A DNA stretch of 64,000 nt from Planctomycetota bacterium (GTDB taxonomy: Bacteria; Planctomycetota; Phycisphaerae; Sedimentisphaerales; Anaerohalosphaeraceae), in the NCBI GenBank assembly GCA_029552545.1, contig JAKPDO010000013.1, positions 1 through 64,000 on the forward strand, written 5' to 3'. The position numbers were made by a program, and so were the translations under genes. The notes under the pieces were generated by a model. It searched no databases, was not told the origin of the DNA, and was given only the letters and a program-made list of their open reading frames with translations. Of the stretch, positions 18,084-26,978 are shown one piece after another (positions within the stretch are counted from its first letter, which is position 1; every line of letters begins with the position of its first letter).

Positions 18084-18456
18084 AAAAAAATCACAATGTT
18101 TCTGTAATATTTCACAGGACAAACGGTGCGAAATGACGGAAGGGAAAAAATTACAGAAGTGTCTGGGAAATTGGACCTTATCCGATGTTCAGCATATTCG
18201 AAAGAGGAAAGAATGAGGTTTCGGAAAGGAAAAATATTGCTCCGATAAGGCGTCTTTTGTACAGTGTGTTTTGAAGCATTTTTTGAGTCGCGGGCAAGGA
18301 TGCCTGCGGCTCCCTTGTCCGGCCTGAGGCAGAAGGAAAAGCCGCTAAAAAGCCCGTTGCGAAAACGGACGTTAAAATAGGCAAGGTTCTCTCCAAAAAA
18401 CGGTATTCAGGACCCTGTTTTGGTTTTATTATCGGACCGAAGGGGTATTTTTTGCC

Positions 18457-18485
18457 TTGACTTAAAGGGGTATACTCCGTATATT
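18457..18485 (+). promoter_or_regulatory. Promoter for the 3D-domain gene
   Basis: TTGACT at 18457-18462 and TATATT at 18480-18485 are spaced by 17 bp. Transcription would begin near 18492, leaving a leader of about 175 nt. Confidence 0.55.
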
Positions 18486-18666
18486 TACCCTTAACATCTA
18501 TTTGACTTCTCAATTTGAACTCCATTTGGAAATCGAAAGTATTTCTGCCACGGAAGGCCTTTTCAGACAAGGCGAGGGATAGAAGACAAGATGAGTTTTT
18601 TGAGGTTTCAGCCGAGCGGTTCGGCGGGAAGGCCTCAAAAGTGGTTCGTTTGGAAAGGTCCAAAGA
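18486..18666 (+). other. Long structured leader before the 3D-domain gene
   Basis: This non-coding stretch contains TTTTGAGG (18599-18606) mirrored by CCTCAAAA, with GCCGAGCGGTTCGGCGG between them forming an inner hairpin. That is more structure than a plain leader needs. Wall-hydrolase genes with long leaders are sometimes under c-di-AMP or c-di-GMP riboswitches, but I could not align the conserved core of either class. The rest of the gap from 17999 shows only the two flanking promoters and nothing else recognisable. Confidence 0.3.
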
Positions 18667-19311
18667 TTGGCAAAGTGGGAGAAATCGTCTTGCTACAGCC
18701 GCCCGACTCACGGCGGGTATGAAGCGGCGCTGCTGTCCAGTCTTCTGATGGCGGTGCTGCTTGGGGTGTGTGTTCATCATTATAATCTTCAGGGACGAAA
18801 GGTTGTTTCGCTGTACAGTGCCTGGTCTCCGGTACAGCCGGATGGTTCTGTTCAGGGGTTTGCCGATGAGCAGGTTCTGCCGGCCGTTCCTTCGGATGAA
18901 GAACTCCTTGCGATGCTGCGAAGCGTCGGGCAAGGTTTGGCGGAGAGGTCTTTTGCTTCTGCTTCCGCCGAAGCCCCTGTTGTTCCCCAGCAGCGTAAGG
19001 AGGAATGGCGTGTGGTACGGATGAAGGTGACGGCCTATTGTCCGTGTCGAAAATGCTGCGGCAGACATGCGGACGGGATTACGGCCTGCAATCACCGGAT
19101 TCGACCGGGGGATGTTTTTGTGGCGGCCGACAAGCGGTATTCGTTTGGAACGGAGATGATTATCCCCGGATACAACGGCAATAAACCCGTTGAAGTCAAA
19201 GACCGCGGTCGGTTGATTAAGGGGAACCGTCTGGACATCTTCTTTGCTTCGCATGAGCGGGCGAAGAAATGGGGTACCAGGACGCTGGATGTGTTGGTGA
19301 AGGTCGAATAG
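18667..19311 (+). CDS. 3D-domain (double-psi beta-barrel) cell-wall protein
   Basis: A 214-residue protein with one N-terminal membrane anchor (ALLSSLLMAVLLGVCV). A low-complexity linker leads to a C-terminal 3D domain at about 115-214: MKVTAYCPCRKCCG, then HADG, then VEVKDRGRLIKGNRLDIFF, which provide the three Asp that name the family. Related domains occur in YocH/YuiC-type wall enzymes and resemble the MltA lytic transglycosylase barrel, so a peptidoglycan-acting role outside the membrane is likely. The start is uncertain: TTG at 18667 keeps the whole hydrophobic anchor, whereas ATG at 18748 removes half of it. A strong terminator follows. Confidence 0.82.
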   Translation: MAKWEKSSCYSRPTHGGYEAALLSSLLMAVLLGVCVHHYNLQGRKVVSLYSAWSPVQPDGSVQGFADEQVLPAVPSDEELLAMLRSVGQGLAERSFASASAEAPVVPQQRKEEWRVVRMKVTAYCPCRKCCGRHADGITACNHRIRPGDVFVAADKRYSFGTEMIIPGYNGNKPVEVKDRGRLIKGNRLDIFFASHERAKKWGTRTLDVLVKVE

Positions 19312-19335
19312 AACCTCTTTTTCTTTGGGTTTTTC

Positions 19336-19359
19336 GCCCCGTACTCACGGGGCTTTTTT
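19336..19359 (+). terminator. Rho-independent terminator after the 3D-domain gene
   Basis: GCCCCGT at 19336-19342 pairs with ACGGGGC at 19347-19353 across a four-base loop, followed by six T residues. Confidence 0.85.
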
Positions 19360-19380
19360 GTTTCTTTAGACAGAATTTTC

Positions 19381-19409
19381 TTGACAAACGAGGACAGATT
19401 TTTTATTGT
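19381..19409 (+). promoter_or_regulatory. Promoter of a candidate small RNA
   Basis: A consensus TTGACA at 19381-19386 and TATTGT at 19404-19409 are spaced by exactly 17 bp. It lies just beyond the preceding terminator, and no protein gene starts downstream on this strand within 1.6 kb. Confidence 0.6.
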
Positions 19410-19415
19410 ATAAGT

Positions 19416-19545
19416 GTTGCCTGTGCAAAATCGACGGTTTAACGCCTTTGCACCATCCGCGGTAAGGTGCATTTACCGGCACAAGGCAGCAGGGAGCGCG
19501 GCCCACAACCAGTTCTATTCTGTGCCGTCCTCCCTGTTTTTGTTT
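19416..19545 (+). ncRNA. Candidate small RNA of about 130 nt
   Basis: The region lies between its own promoter and a hairpin plus T tract, and has no plausible reading frame. Predicted pairings are GTGCAAA with TTTGCAC, GGTAA with TTACC (just after CCGC), and an alternative pairing of GCCTGTGC with GCACAAGGC that would close the 5' two thirds. The 3' third is a long terminator hairpin. It does not show the GGAAGGAAGCA loop of SRP RNA, the long open helix of 6S RNA, or tRNA-like ends. It may be an unclassified trans-acting RNA. It also runs antisense towards the end of putP, stopping 2-3 bp short of that gene. Confidence 0.5.
19490..19541 (+). terminator. Terminator of the candidate small RNA
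   Basis: CAGGGAG at 19490-19496 pairs with CTCCCTG at 19530-19536. Inside it CACA at 19504-19507 pairs with TGTG at 19521-19524. A run of five T then G then three T follows the stem. Confidence 0.7.
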
Positions 19546-19547
19546 CC

Positions 19548-21002
19548 TCATCGTCCCGCCTGTCGGGTCTGCTGAAGGGTCCTTTCAAAATCCTCCAAAA
19601 TGGCTGCATTTGTCTGAGGGAAAAAGAAATTGATTATCATCAGCACAGCGGCATTGGCGGCAAAGCCGGGGGCCAGTTCGTAGAGCCAATGGCTAAGTCC
19701 CAGCTGTTTCCAGAGAATCAGCGTGAGGGTTCCTGCGAGCATTCCGGCCAATGCGGCGTACCAGGTTGTTTTGCGGGAAAAAAGGGCTGCTAAAATCACC
19801 GGTCCAAAGGCGGCTCCGAATCCGCCCCAGGCATACGCCACAATTTTCAGGATGGTATCCTTTGGATTCAGGGCCAGCAGAAGAGCTATTGCAGAGATTC
19901 CGAGCACGCCCAGTCGGCTTACAAGGATGGCGGTTTTTTCCGAGGCGCCGGTCTGGATTGTTTTGCGGTAAAGGTCTTCCGTTAAGGCGGAGGCGGAAAC
20001 GAGGAGCTGGGAATCGATGGTGGACATAATGGCTGACAGGATAGCGGAAAGCATAATTCCTGTAAGCCATGGAGGGCAGATCGTCCGGATTAGGTAAATA
20101 AAGATTTTTTCTTCTTCTCCTCCGGAAAGACTGGGGAACATGGGGGCACCAATCTGTCCGATTGCGAGGGCACCGGCCAGCGCCGCAGCCGCCCAAAGGG
20201 AGCCGATGAAGGCGGATTGGTGAAGATGCCGAAGGGACTTGACGGCCATAAAGCGTGCGAGGATGTGGGGCTGGCCGAAATATCCGAGGCCCCACGACAA
20301 TGCGGAAAGGACAGAGAAAAAAAACAGGGCGCTCGATTTTTCTTCCGGAATGCAGCGAAACAGAGCCGTCCAGTCAATCGTGTCGGTTTTCCAGACAGCC
20401 ATAAGAGGGACAACAACGACGGCAAAAATCATCAGGGCTCCCTGCAGGAGGTCCGTCCAGCAGACGGCTTTGAACCCCCCCAGAAAGGTATAGAGGATAA
20501 TAATTGAACCGCCGAGAAGGACCGACACAGGATAAGAAATGGAAAAGGTGGATTCAAAGAGTTTTCCGGTTGCTACCAGTCCGGAGGCCGCATACAGCGT
20601 GAAAAAGAGCAGAATAATTGCGGCGGATACAAGTCGAAGTAAGCCGGAGGGATCGACGAATCTTTGCTCGAGAAAAGAGGGCAAGGTGAGAGCGTTGGTC
20701 TGTTGGGTAAAGATTCGCAGGCGAGGGGCGAGCAGATACCAGTTTAAGACAGTGCCGGCGAGAAGTCCTGCGGCAATCCAGGCCTCCTGAAGGCCTCCCA
20801 GATAGACCGCTCCCGGCAGCCCCATCAGAAGCCAGCCGCTCATGTCGGATGCCTGAGCGGAGAAGGCGGTTACCCAAGCCCCCATGGCTCGTCCGCCGAG
20901 CCAATATTCCTCAGCGGCTGCGGAGCGTTTGTAAAAAAACAATCCGACAGCCAGCAGGACGATGAAATACGCTGCAAATGTAAAAACAACCGCTGGTTCC
21001 AT
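19548..21002 (-). CDS. putP: Sodium/proline symporter, SSS family
   Basis: Inner-membrane sodium-coupled solute transporter of 484 residues with about thirteen hydrophobic helices. The N-terminal signature FSAQASDMSGWLLMGLPGA is the sodium- and proline-binding segment of PutP, and LGGRAMGAWVTAFSA and FLGGFKAVCWTDLLQG are also family-typical. Proline is the expected substrate, although related SSS carriers take other amino acids. The gene stands alone between the candidate small RNA and a divergent acetyltransferase gene. Confidence 0.9.
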   Translation of the reverse strand: MEPAVVFTFAAYFIVLLAVGLFFYKRSAAAEEYWLGGRAMGAWVTAFSAQASDMSGWLLMGLPGAVYLGGLQEAWIAAGLLAGTVLNWYLLAPRLRIFTQQTNALTLPSFLEQRFVDPSGLLRLVSAAIILLFFTLYAASGLVATGKLFESTFSISYPVSVLLGGSIIILYTFLGGFKAVCWTDLLQGALMIFAVVVVPLMAVWKTDTIDWTALFRCIPEEKSSALFFFSVLSALSWGLGYFGQPHILARFMAVKSLRHLHQSAFIGSLWAAAALAGALAIGQIGAPMFPSLSGGEEEKIFIYLIRTICPPWLTGIMLSAILSAIMSTIDSQLLVSASALTEDLYRKTIQTGASEKTAILVSRLGVLGISAIALLLALNPKDTILKIVAYAWGGFGAAFGPVILAALFSRKTTWYAALAGMLAGTLTLILWKQLGLSHWLYELAPGFAANAAVLMIINFFFPQTNAAILEDFERTLQQTRQAGR

Positions 21003-21094
21003 TTCGTACTCTCATTATAGCAGGAAACAAGCGGGAAATCACCTGTTAAGAAACGCCCTTGCCTGTTTGTCGATGGGGGGGTATAGTAGCCGAT

Positions 21095-21568
21095 ATGCAA
21101 ATACGAAATGCACGAGTTCAGGATGTGCCGGCGATTCATGCCTTAATCAGCTGCTATGCAGAGCTGGACCGAATGCTGTTTCGCTCGCTGGCGGATATTT
21201 ATGAAAATCTTCAGGTTTTTCAGGTGGCCGAAGCGAACGGAACGGTTGTGGGCTGCTGTGCACTGAAGGTTATCTGGTCAAATTTGGCTGAAATTCAGTC
21301 TTTGGCGGTCGATAAGGGCTATTTCGGGAGGGGAATCGGCAGGGCCCTTGTCAATCAATGTCTGGATGAAGCCCGTCGGCTGGGGATAAGCCAGGTCTTT
21401 ACCCTGACGATGGAACCGGTTTTCTTTGAGAAAGTGGGCTTTCGTCGTGTAGATAAAAAGACGCTGCCGATGAAGGTTTGGAGCGACTGTGCCCGCTGTC
21501 CGAAACAGGATCATTGTGACGAAACAGCGATGATAATTGATTTGGGTGAGCCGAAGAAGGTGTCTTAA
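21095..21568 (+). CDS. argA: Short-form N-acetylglutamate synthase (GNAT)
   Basis: A 157-residue GNAT enzyme. The acetyl-CoA site is visible as IQSLAVDKGYFGRGIGRALV. The Cys-rich end CARCPKQDHCDETAM, preceded by FFEKVGFRRVDKKTLP, is characteristic of the short single-domain N-acetylglutamate synthases that acetylate glutamate for arginine synthesis in bacteria lacking a full ArgA. The ATG at 21095 gives the conserved start MQIRNAR; the frame is open further upstream without support. Its last 4 bp overlap the convergent permease gene. No other arg genes are nearby. Confidence 0.75.
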   Translation: MQIRNARVQDVPAIHALISCYAELDRMLFRSLADIYENLQVFQVAEANGTVVGCCALKVIWSNLAEIQSLAVDKGYFGRGIGRALVNQCLDEARRLGISQVFTLTMEPVFFEKVGFRRVDKKTLPMKVWSDCARCPKQDHCDETAMIIDLGEPKKVS

Positions 21569-22545
21569 TATTGTCTGTTTTGTCCGACCTGCCTATTTTG
21601 AAATAGGGCGATTGCAATAAAAAGGATAGCGGAAATATATAAGACTGCATAATAAAGTCCCATCAAAAGGTAATCTGCGGGGACTTGTTTGTTTTCATAA
21701 ATGGCATCGCTGACCCAAAAGACTTGGAAATTGGGGACAAGGATATATCCGATTTTGGCCCAAAGAAACTTGTCCGCAAGCCGACCAAAAAGCCAGTCTG
21801 TGATTAAACCCAACAAAAACACACTGACACAGCTTAATAAAGTCAGGATGATGTTCAGCCGTGTGGAAAACAGAACGGCTAAGGCAACAGTGATTAACAC
21901 AGCAAACAGCAGCAGAACCGATGCATTGATGTCAAAGAGGTGAAAGCCGTTTTGGGAAGGGTTTACTTTCCAATCTCGGTCTACAAAAGCCAGAAATAAG
22001 AGGCCCGCTGAACCGAGGATGGTTCCGAGAACCACGGCGGTTGACGAGAAATGCCATTCGTAAAAGTAGTTGAGTAAAGCACTTATAAAGACAGTCAGGA
22101 GCAAAACAACCGCAGCGGCTGTAATGACGACCCAATCCGGTTCATCGGTTGCCCGCTCGAGTACGCCGTGGCGAATTGCCATAAGCATTGCTATAGAAAG
22201 GAAATAGTGTGCCAGGGTGGCCGCAAAAGCAAGGCCGGCGAATTTCCCGAGGAGAAAAAGCGGGCGAGGAATCGGCTTGGAAAGGACGGTGGTGATTGTA
22301 CCGGTTTCGATTTCTTCCGTAACGGCTCCGCCGGCGGAAAAAACAGAAATGAACAAACCGGCCAGGAAGAGCGTAGAAAAGGCCAATTCTCGCAGGAGTT
22401 TGACGTCTTCATCCAGCGTGTACATGCTGATGGCCGGTGCCAGAAGGAGCAGAAGAAGGGCACAGATAATAATGATGATGTAAATCGGCTGACGAAGGGT
22501 TTCAAACGTCGTATTTTTGGCTATTGTAAACAGTTTTCCAAACAC
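21565..22545 (-). CDS. ABC-2 type transporter permease
   Basis: A 326-residue membrane protein with about six to seven helices. The N-terminal helix, the segment GAVTEEIETGTITTVLSKPIPR and the following LGKFAGL are the hallmark of ABC-2 permeases, where the E-x-G-T segment contacts the ATPase. No ATP-binding gene is adjacent on this strand. It is similar in layout to the permease at 30248 in the large operon and could share that operon's ATPase, but this is a guess. Substrate unknown. Confidence 0.8.
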   Translation of the reverse strand: MFGKLFTIAKNTTFETLRQPIYIIIIICALLLLLLAPAISMYTLDEDVKLLRELAFSTLFLAGLFISVFSAGGAVTEEIETGTITTVLSKPIPRPLFLLGKFAGLAFAATLAHYFLSIAMLMAIRHGVLERATDEPDWVVITAAAVVLLLTVFISALLNYFYEWHFSSTAVVLGTILGSAGLLFLAFVDRDWKVNPSQNGFHLFDINASVLLLFAVLITVALAVLFSTRLNIILTLLSCVSVFLLGLITDWLFGRLADKFLWAKIGYILVPNFQVFWVSDAIYENKQVPADYLLMGLYYAVLYISAILFIAIALFQNRQVGQNRQY

Positions 22546-22629
22546 GAGCGGACCTTGATTATGGTAATAAATATTGGTTCACTTTTTCTACCTTTTTACC
22601 GAAAACCCTTTTTTTTGTAAACCCTCCTG

Positions 22630-22657
22630 TTGCGTAATCGGGTAAATTTACTATATA
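22630..22657 (+). promoter_or_regulatory. Promoter of the SPFH / P-type ATPase operon
   Basis: TTGCGT at 22630-22635 and TATATA at 22652-22657 are spaced by 16 bp in an AT-rich gap. The first SPFH start codon is about 58 bp downstream. Confidence 0.45.
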
Positions 22658-22715
22658 TACATATTACGTCAGATATTGTTCAAGAAATAGGTTTTAAGAT
22701 TTAGGAATCAGGACT

Positions 22716-24776
22716 ATGGCCGATTCATCCCAAAGAGCGTTTTATGTGTCCTTGTTTGGACTGATTCTGAGTCTGATTTTCTTTGTGTCTGTGCTTGTAT
22801 TGGGGGCGATTCTATCGAGTCCTACTTTATATATTCTGTCCTGGCAGGTTTTAGGGAGTTTTCTGATTTGGCTGGTTCTGCTGATTCAGTTTTATCATCG
22901 GCACCGGGCTGAACAGGAGAAACTGGATCTGGCGGAACTGAAAAGGGCTCGTGAAAAACAAACGATTTTTGAGGGTTCGGAAGGCCGGCTGGACCTTTTT
23001 GCTGTGGCCCAGAAGCGGCTGGAATGGGTCGAAAAATGGCTGCTGCCCATTTGGGGAGTTCTCCTTGCAATCGGGCAGATTGTGATGGGGTTTTTGTTGA
23101 TTCGATTCATTTCCGGACCTGCGAAAGATTATACCCTTCGCTCGCCGCTTTTGGGGGCGGCGATTCTGGTTTTGCTGTCGTTCTTCAGCTTTTTAATCAG
23201 CCGATATGCTACGGGTCTGAGTGCGACATTGATTTGGCGTCCGCTTCGGGCGGGGGGAAGCAGTCTGCTGATGACCTCCATTCTTGGTTTTGCGGCGGCC
23301 GTTTCGCTGGCCTTTGCCCAGTACAAGTATCAGTTGGGCCTGCTTGTTCTCAATTGGTTTGTTCCGATTCTGCTGATTGTACTGGGCTGTGAAACCATCA
23401 TTACCGCCATTTTTGATTTATACCGTCCGCGGCTGGCGGGCCAATACAGCCGGGCGTGTTTTGACAGTCGGCTGCTGGGGTTAATCAATGAACCCGGGGG
23501 AATCCTGCATACGGTAGCCAGTACACTGGATTATCAATTTGGATTTAAGGTTTCTCAGACCTGGTTTTATAAGCTGCTTGAAAAAGCGATTGTGCCTCTT
23601 CTTTTGTTTCTTCTGCTGGCGATTTATCTGTTCAGCTGTGTGGTGATTGTGGGGCCGGGAGAGGGGGCGGTGATTGAACATTTCGGTTCAGCCAATCCCG
23701 AAGACGGCGGGCGTCAGGTGGGTCCGGGCTGGTCGTGGAAATGGCCCTGGCCGTTTGAGCGGGCCTACGTCTATCCGATGGAGAAGATTCGGGTGCTGCA
23801 TGTGGGGTATGTTCCGACTCCGGAGGATATTGCCAAGCCGTTTTTGTGGGGGCAGAAACATTATAAAGAGGAGTTTAAGCTGCTGGTGGCGGTGGAAACC
23901 CGCCGCCAAGCGGGCCGCGGGGAGAAAGGGGCGGCTCCCGTCAGTTATATTATTGTCGATGTGCCGGTTCATTACAAAATTCGGGATCTGCATCAATATC
24001 TGTATAACCATCAGGACTCGGAAGTGCTGCTGGAAGCGCTGTGTTATCGGGAACTGGCCCGCTTTGCAGCCAGTGCCAAGATTGAGCCGGATGAGGACCT
24101 GAGCCAGTCCGACCGCCAGAAGAGTCTGCTGGGGGCCGGTCAGGAAAACGCCTGCCGGATTCTTCGTCAGCGCATGCAGGAGGCGGCGGACGCGGCGAAA
24201 CTGGGGGTGGAGATTGTGTTTGTCGGGATGGTGGGAGTTCATCCGCCGCCTGAAGTGGCTCCCAACTACCAGGAAGTCGTTGCGGCGGTTCAGAAACAGC
24301 AGGCGACGATTCTGACGGCTCAGGCCGAGTACAACAAGACGCTGACGGAGTTAGCCGGTTCGATTGAGAAGGCCGATGCGCTGTACGGGCTGGTTCGGCA
24401 GCTTTCCAAGGCGAATCAGGTGTCTGATACGGCTCAGGCCGAACAGCTGGTTGAACAGATGGAGACCATGGTTCACCAAGCGCAGGGGAAGCTGTTTTCG
24501 ACGCTGCGGCAGGCGGAGGCCTATGCGTTTGAGCGGGTGGCGAGGGCCAAAGGCGAGGGGCTTCGTTTTGCCGGTCAGGTGAAGGCCAATCGGGCCGGCG
24601 GCACACTCTTTCAGCGGTTCCGCCGTCTGCAGATTCTGGAAGAGTCGCTGCCTTCCATTCGGAAGTATGTTGTGGTTGCCGGTCCGGAGGATCAGGAGAT
24701 TTATATTTTGAACCTGGAGGACAAGATGGCGACCGGCCTGTATGAGATGAATCTGGATTCTGTTTTGAAGAAATAG
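22716..24776 (+). CDS. Polytopic SPFH (band 7) protein, HflK-like
   Basis: A 686-residue protein. Residues 1-310 contain about seven membrane helices, far more than the single anchor of ordinary HflK. A band 7/SPFH domain follows from about 310 (VVIVGPGEGAVIEHFG and WSWKWPWPFERAYVYP), and a helical, coiled-coil tail runs from about 510 to 640. SPFH proteins build ring-like membrane scaffolds and, as HflK/HflC, restrain the FtsH protease. Two further SPFH genes follow at 10 and 20 bp, so a hetero-oligomer of all three is likely. The role of the large membrane domain is unknown. Confidence 0.8.
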   Translation: MADSSQRAFYVSLFGLILSLIFFVSVLVLGAILSSPTLYILSWQVLGSFLIWLVLLIQFYHRHRAEQEKLDLAELKRAREKQTIFEGSEGRLDLFAVAQKRLEWVEKWLLPIWGVLLAIGQIVMGFLLIRFISGPAKDYTLRSPLLGAAILVLLSFFSFLISRYATGLSATLIWRPLRAGGSSLLMTSILGFAAAVSLAFAQYKYQLGLLVLNWFVPILLIVLGCETIITAIFDLYRPRLAGQYSRACFDSRLLGLINEPGGILHTVASTLDYQFGFKVSQTWFYKLLEKAIVPLLLFLLLAIYLFSCVVIVGPGEGAVIEHFGSANPEDGGRQVGPGWSWKWPWPFERAYVYPMEKIRVLHVGYVPTPEDIAKPFLWGQKHYKEEFKLLVAVETRRQAGRGEKGAAPVSYIIVDVPVHYKIRDLHQYLYNHQDSEVLLEALCYRELARFAASAKIEPDEDLSQSDRQKSLLGAGQENACRILRQRMQEAADAAKLGVEIVFVGMVGVHPPPEVAPNYQEVVAAVQKQQATILTAQAEYNKTLTELAGSIEKADALYGLVRQLSKANQVSDTAQAEQLVEQMETMVHQAQGKLFSTLRQAEAYAFERVARAKGEGLRFAGQVKANRAGGTLFQRFRRLQILEESLPSIRKYVVVAGPEDQEIYILNLEDKMATGLYEMNLDSVLKK

Positions 24777-24786
24777 GGAATCATCT

Positions 24787-25683
24787 ATGAAGAATGTATG
24801 GGGTATTGTGTTTCTGCTGGTGATTCTGACGATCCTCGGGTTTGTGGCGTTTACGTTCCAGGTTCGTCAGACGGAAAGTGCTCTGGTGACGTGTTTCGGC
24901 AATCCGGTGCGTTCGATTACGGAGCCGGGTTTGTATTTTCGCTGGCCGGTTCCGATTCATCGGGTGCATCGGTTTGATTCGCGCAGCCGGCTGCTGGAGG
25001 TTCAGATGCAGGAGACGGCTACGGCCGGCGGAGAGCCGATTATCATTGTCAGCTATCTGATTTGGCGGATTGGAGACCCGCTTCGGTTTCTGACAAGCGT
25101 ACAGGATATTGCCGGAGCCGAAGAGAAGCTTCGCGTGCAGCTGCAGAATGCGGCCAATACGGTTGTGGGCAAGCATGAGTTCAGTGATTTTGTGAACACA
25201 GACCCGGCAAAGCTTCGTTTTGAAGAGATTGAGCAGGAGATTACGGCGGCCCTGCAGCAGCAGGCGGCGGCCAACTACGGGGTGGATGTGCGTCTGGCGG
25301 GCATCAAGCGTCTGATGGTTCCGGAGAAGGTGACGCAGGATGTGTTTGAACGGATGAAGGCGGACCGGAAGGTCAAAACGGATACGATTGTGGCGGCGGG
25401 CAATGCGGAAGCCGACCGGATTCGCAGCGATGCGGAAGCCAAGCAGAAAGAGCTGCTGGCGGTAGCGGAAAGTCGAGCGCAGGCCATTCGCGGAGCGGGG
25501 GATGCGGAGGCGGCTCGTTATTATAAGGAACTGGAGGCCGACCCGGAACTGGCGATGTTCCTTCGTGATCTGGAGTCGCTCAAGAAGATTCTCAAGGAAC
25601 GGACCACGCTGGTGCTTGGGACGGACGTGGAACCGTTCTCGCTGCTGAAAAAGCGGCCGAGTCTGGAACCCAAACAACCCTGA
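24787..25683 (+). CDS. hflC: SPFH protein, HflC-like
   Basis: A 298-residue band 7 protein with one N-terminal anchor (residues 5-24), then the SPFH domain (ESALVTCFGNPVRSITEPGL and YFRWPVPIHRVHRFD), and a C-terminal Ala/Glu-rich coiled coil (about 200-260). The size and the arrangement of the last segment (AEADRIRSDAEAKQKELL) match HflC, the partner of HflK in the complex that surrounds FtsH. It lies between two other SPFH genes in the same operon. Confidence 0.85.
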   Translation: MKNVWGIVFLLVILTILGFVAFTFQVRQTESALVTCFGNPVRSITEPGLYFRWPVPIHRVHRFDSRSRLLEVQMQETATAGGEPIIIVSYLIWRIGDPLRFLTSVQDIAGAEEKLRVQLQNAANTVVGKHEFSDFVNTDPAKLRFEEIEQEITAALQQQAAANYGVDVRLAGIKRLMVPEKVTQDVFERMKADRKVKTDTIVAAGNAEADRIRSDAEAKQKELLAVAESRAQAIRGAGDAEAARYYKELEADPELAMFLRDLESLKKILKERTTLVLGTDVEPFSLLKKRPSLEPKQP

Positions 25684-25703
25684 CCGGAGGGCGTCAAATC
25701 GAT

Positions 25704-26960
25704 ATGAACGAACCTATACCTAACAACAGCGGACAGCAGGTTCCGGCGGAGCCGGAATCGCTCCAGCCCGGGCAGAAATCGCTGGCGGATGCGCTGCGGC
25801 TGAGTTTTCTGATTCTGAAGCTCATCATGGCGGCGGTTGTGGTTTTGTTTTTGGCCAGCGGCTTTTTCAGTGTGGAGCCCAATGAACAGGCCCTTGTGCT
25901 GATTTTCGGCAAGGTTCAGGGGCAGGGGGAAGAGCGCATCAAGCAGCCGGGATATCATTGGACGTTTCCGGAGCCCATCAGCGAGATTATTCGGATTCCC
26001 GTCAAAGAGATTCGCAGTCTGCCGATTGATTCCTTCTGGTATTTTGAAACAGAGCAGGAAAAACTGGCCGGCGGGAAGAAAGCGGCTTACGGAGGACTCA
26101 ATCCCACTCAGGACGGATACTGTCTGACCCGCAACGAGCCGATTACGCAGCTGAAGGGTTCCGATTACAACATTGTGCATTCCAAGTGGACGGTGACGTA
26201 TTCCATCGGCTCGCCGGTGCGCTTTTTTGAGAATGTGTATATTCCCAATCGAAAGCCGGGCGAGTCCTTTATGGAGGTGGCGGCCCGGACGGTCAATCCG
26301 CTGATTGAGAGTCTGACGTCGGATGCGGTGGTTTCCACGATGGTGCGCTACAGTCTGGACGAGGCGCTGACGAGCTCAACGGGGATTTCGGAGCGGGTTC
26401 GGCGGGTTTTGCAGGACAAGCTGGATGCGATTGAGAGCGGGATTCAGATTGATGATGTGCGAATCAATCGGACGAACTGGCCGCTGCAGGTGGATGATGC
26501 GTTTCAGGCCTCCAGCCAGGCGATTAACAAGAGTGAGCAGGCGATTGTAGACGCCCGCGCCTACAAGGAAAAGCTTCTGACGGATACAGCCGGCCCTCGG
26601 GCGGAGGAGCTGCTGGCCAAACTGCGGGATGAGACGCTGACGAATGATCAGATGGAAGAACTGATTCATCAGATGGGCGGGCGCGTCCAGGGGATTTTGG
26701 CGGAGGCGTGGGCGTATCGGACCCGGGTAGAACAGGACGCCAAAGCGGCGGCGGACTATCTGAAGAGTCTGCTGCCGGAATACCGCAAGCGTCCGGCCCT
26801 GGTGCTGCAGAAACTCTATCAGGATGCGGTTGAAGAAATTCTTCAAAAGGTGGATGAGACGATGTTTGTGCCGCCCTCCGGCGACAAAGGGCGGGAAATT
26901 CGTGTGATGATTAATCGGGACCTTGCTCGGCCTAAAGAAGAACAGGCAGAAAAGAAATAG
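25704..26960 (+). CDS. hflK: SPFH protein, HflK-like
   Basis: A 418-residue band 7 protein. A Gln/Pro-rich cytoplasmic N-terminus of about 30 residues precedes one helix (33-54), then the SPFH domain (VEPNEQALVLIFGKV, PGYHWTFPEPI). The later part holds YIPNR-type strands and a long helical tail with TRVEQDAKAAADYL and LPEYRKRPALVLQKLY, the usual HflK end. It probably pairs with the HflC-like protein upstream. GGAGGGCG precedes the ATG at a rather long distance. Gene order HflK-like, HflC, HflK differs from the usual hflKC pair. Confidence 0.85.
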   Translation: MNEPIPNNSGQQVPAEPESLQPGQKSLADALRLSFLILKLIMAAVVVLFLASGFFSVEPNEQALVLIFGKVQGQGEERIKQPGYHWTFPEPISEIIRIPVKEIRSLPIDSFWYFETEQEKLAGGKKAAYGGLNPTQDGYCLTRNEPITQLKGSDYNIVHSKWTVTYSIGSPVRFFENVYIPNRKPGESFMEVAARTVNPLIESLTSDAVVSTMVRYSLDEALTSSTGISERVRRVLQDKLDAIESGIQIDDVRINRTNWPLQVDDAFQASSQAINKSEQAIVDARAYKEKLLTDTAGPRAEELLAKLRDETLTNDQMEELIHQMGGRVQGILAEAWAYRTRVEQDAKAAADYLKSLLPEYRKRPALVLQKLYQDAVEEILQKVDETMFVPPSGDKGREIRVMINRDLARPKEEQAEKK

Positions 26961-26978
26961 TCTTTTACAGAGGTGGAC

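Noticed and set aside
18178..19254. Minus-strand open frame of 358 codons over the 3D-domain gene and its leader
   Set aside because: The plus strand has a recognisable 3D domain, a promoter and a terminator; the minus translation shows no domain.
19416..19545. 6S or SRP RNA identity for the candidate small RNA
   Set aside because: It is too short and lacks a 6S-type central bubble, and it lacks the SRP GGAA loop and its symmetrical internal loop.
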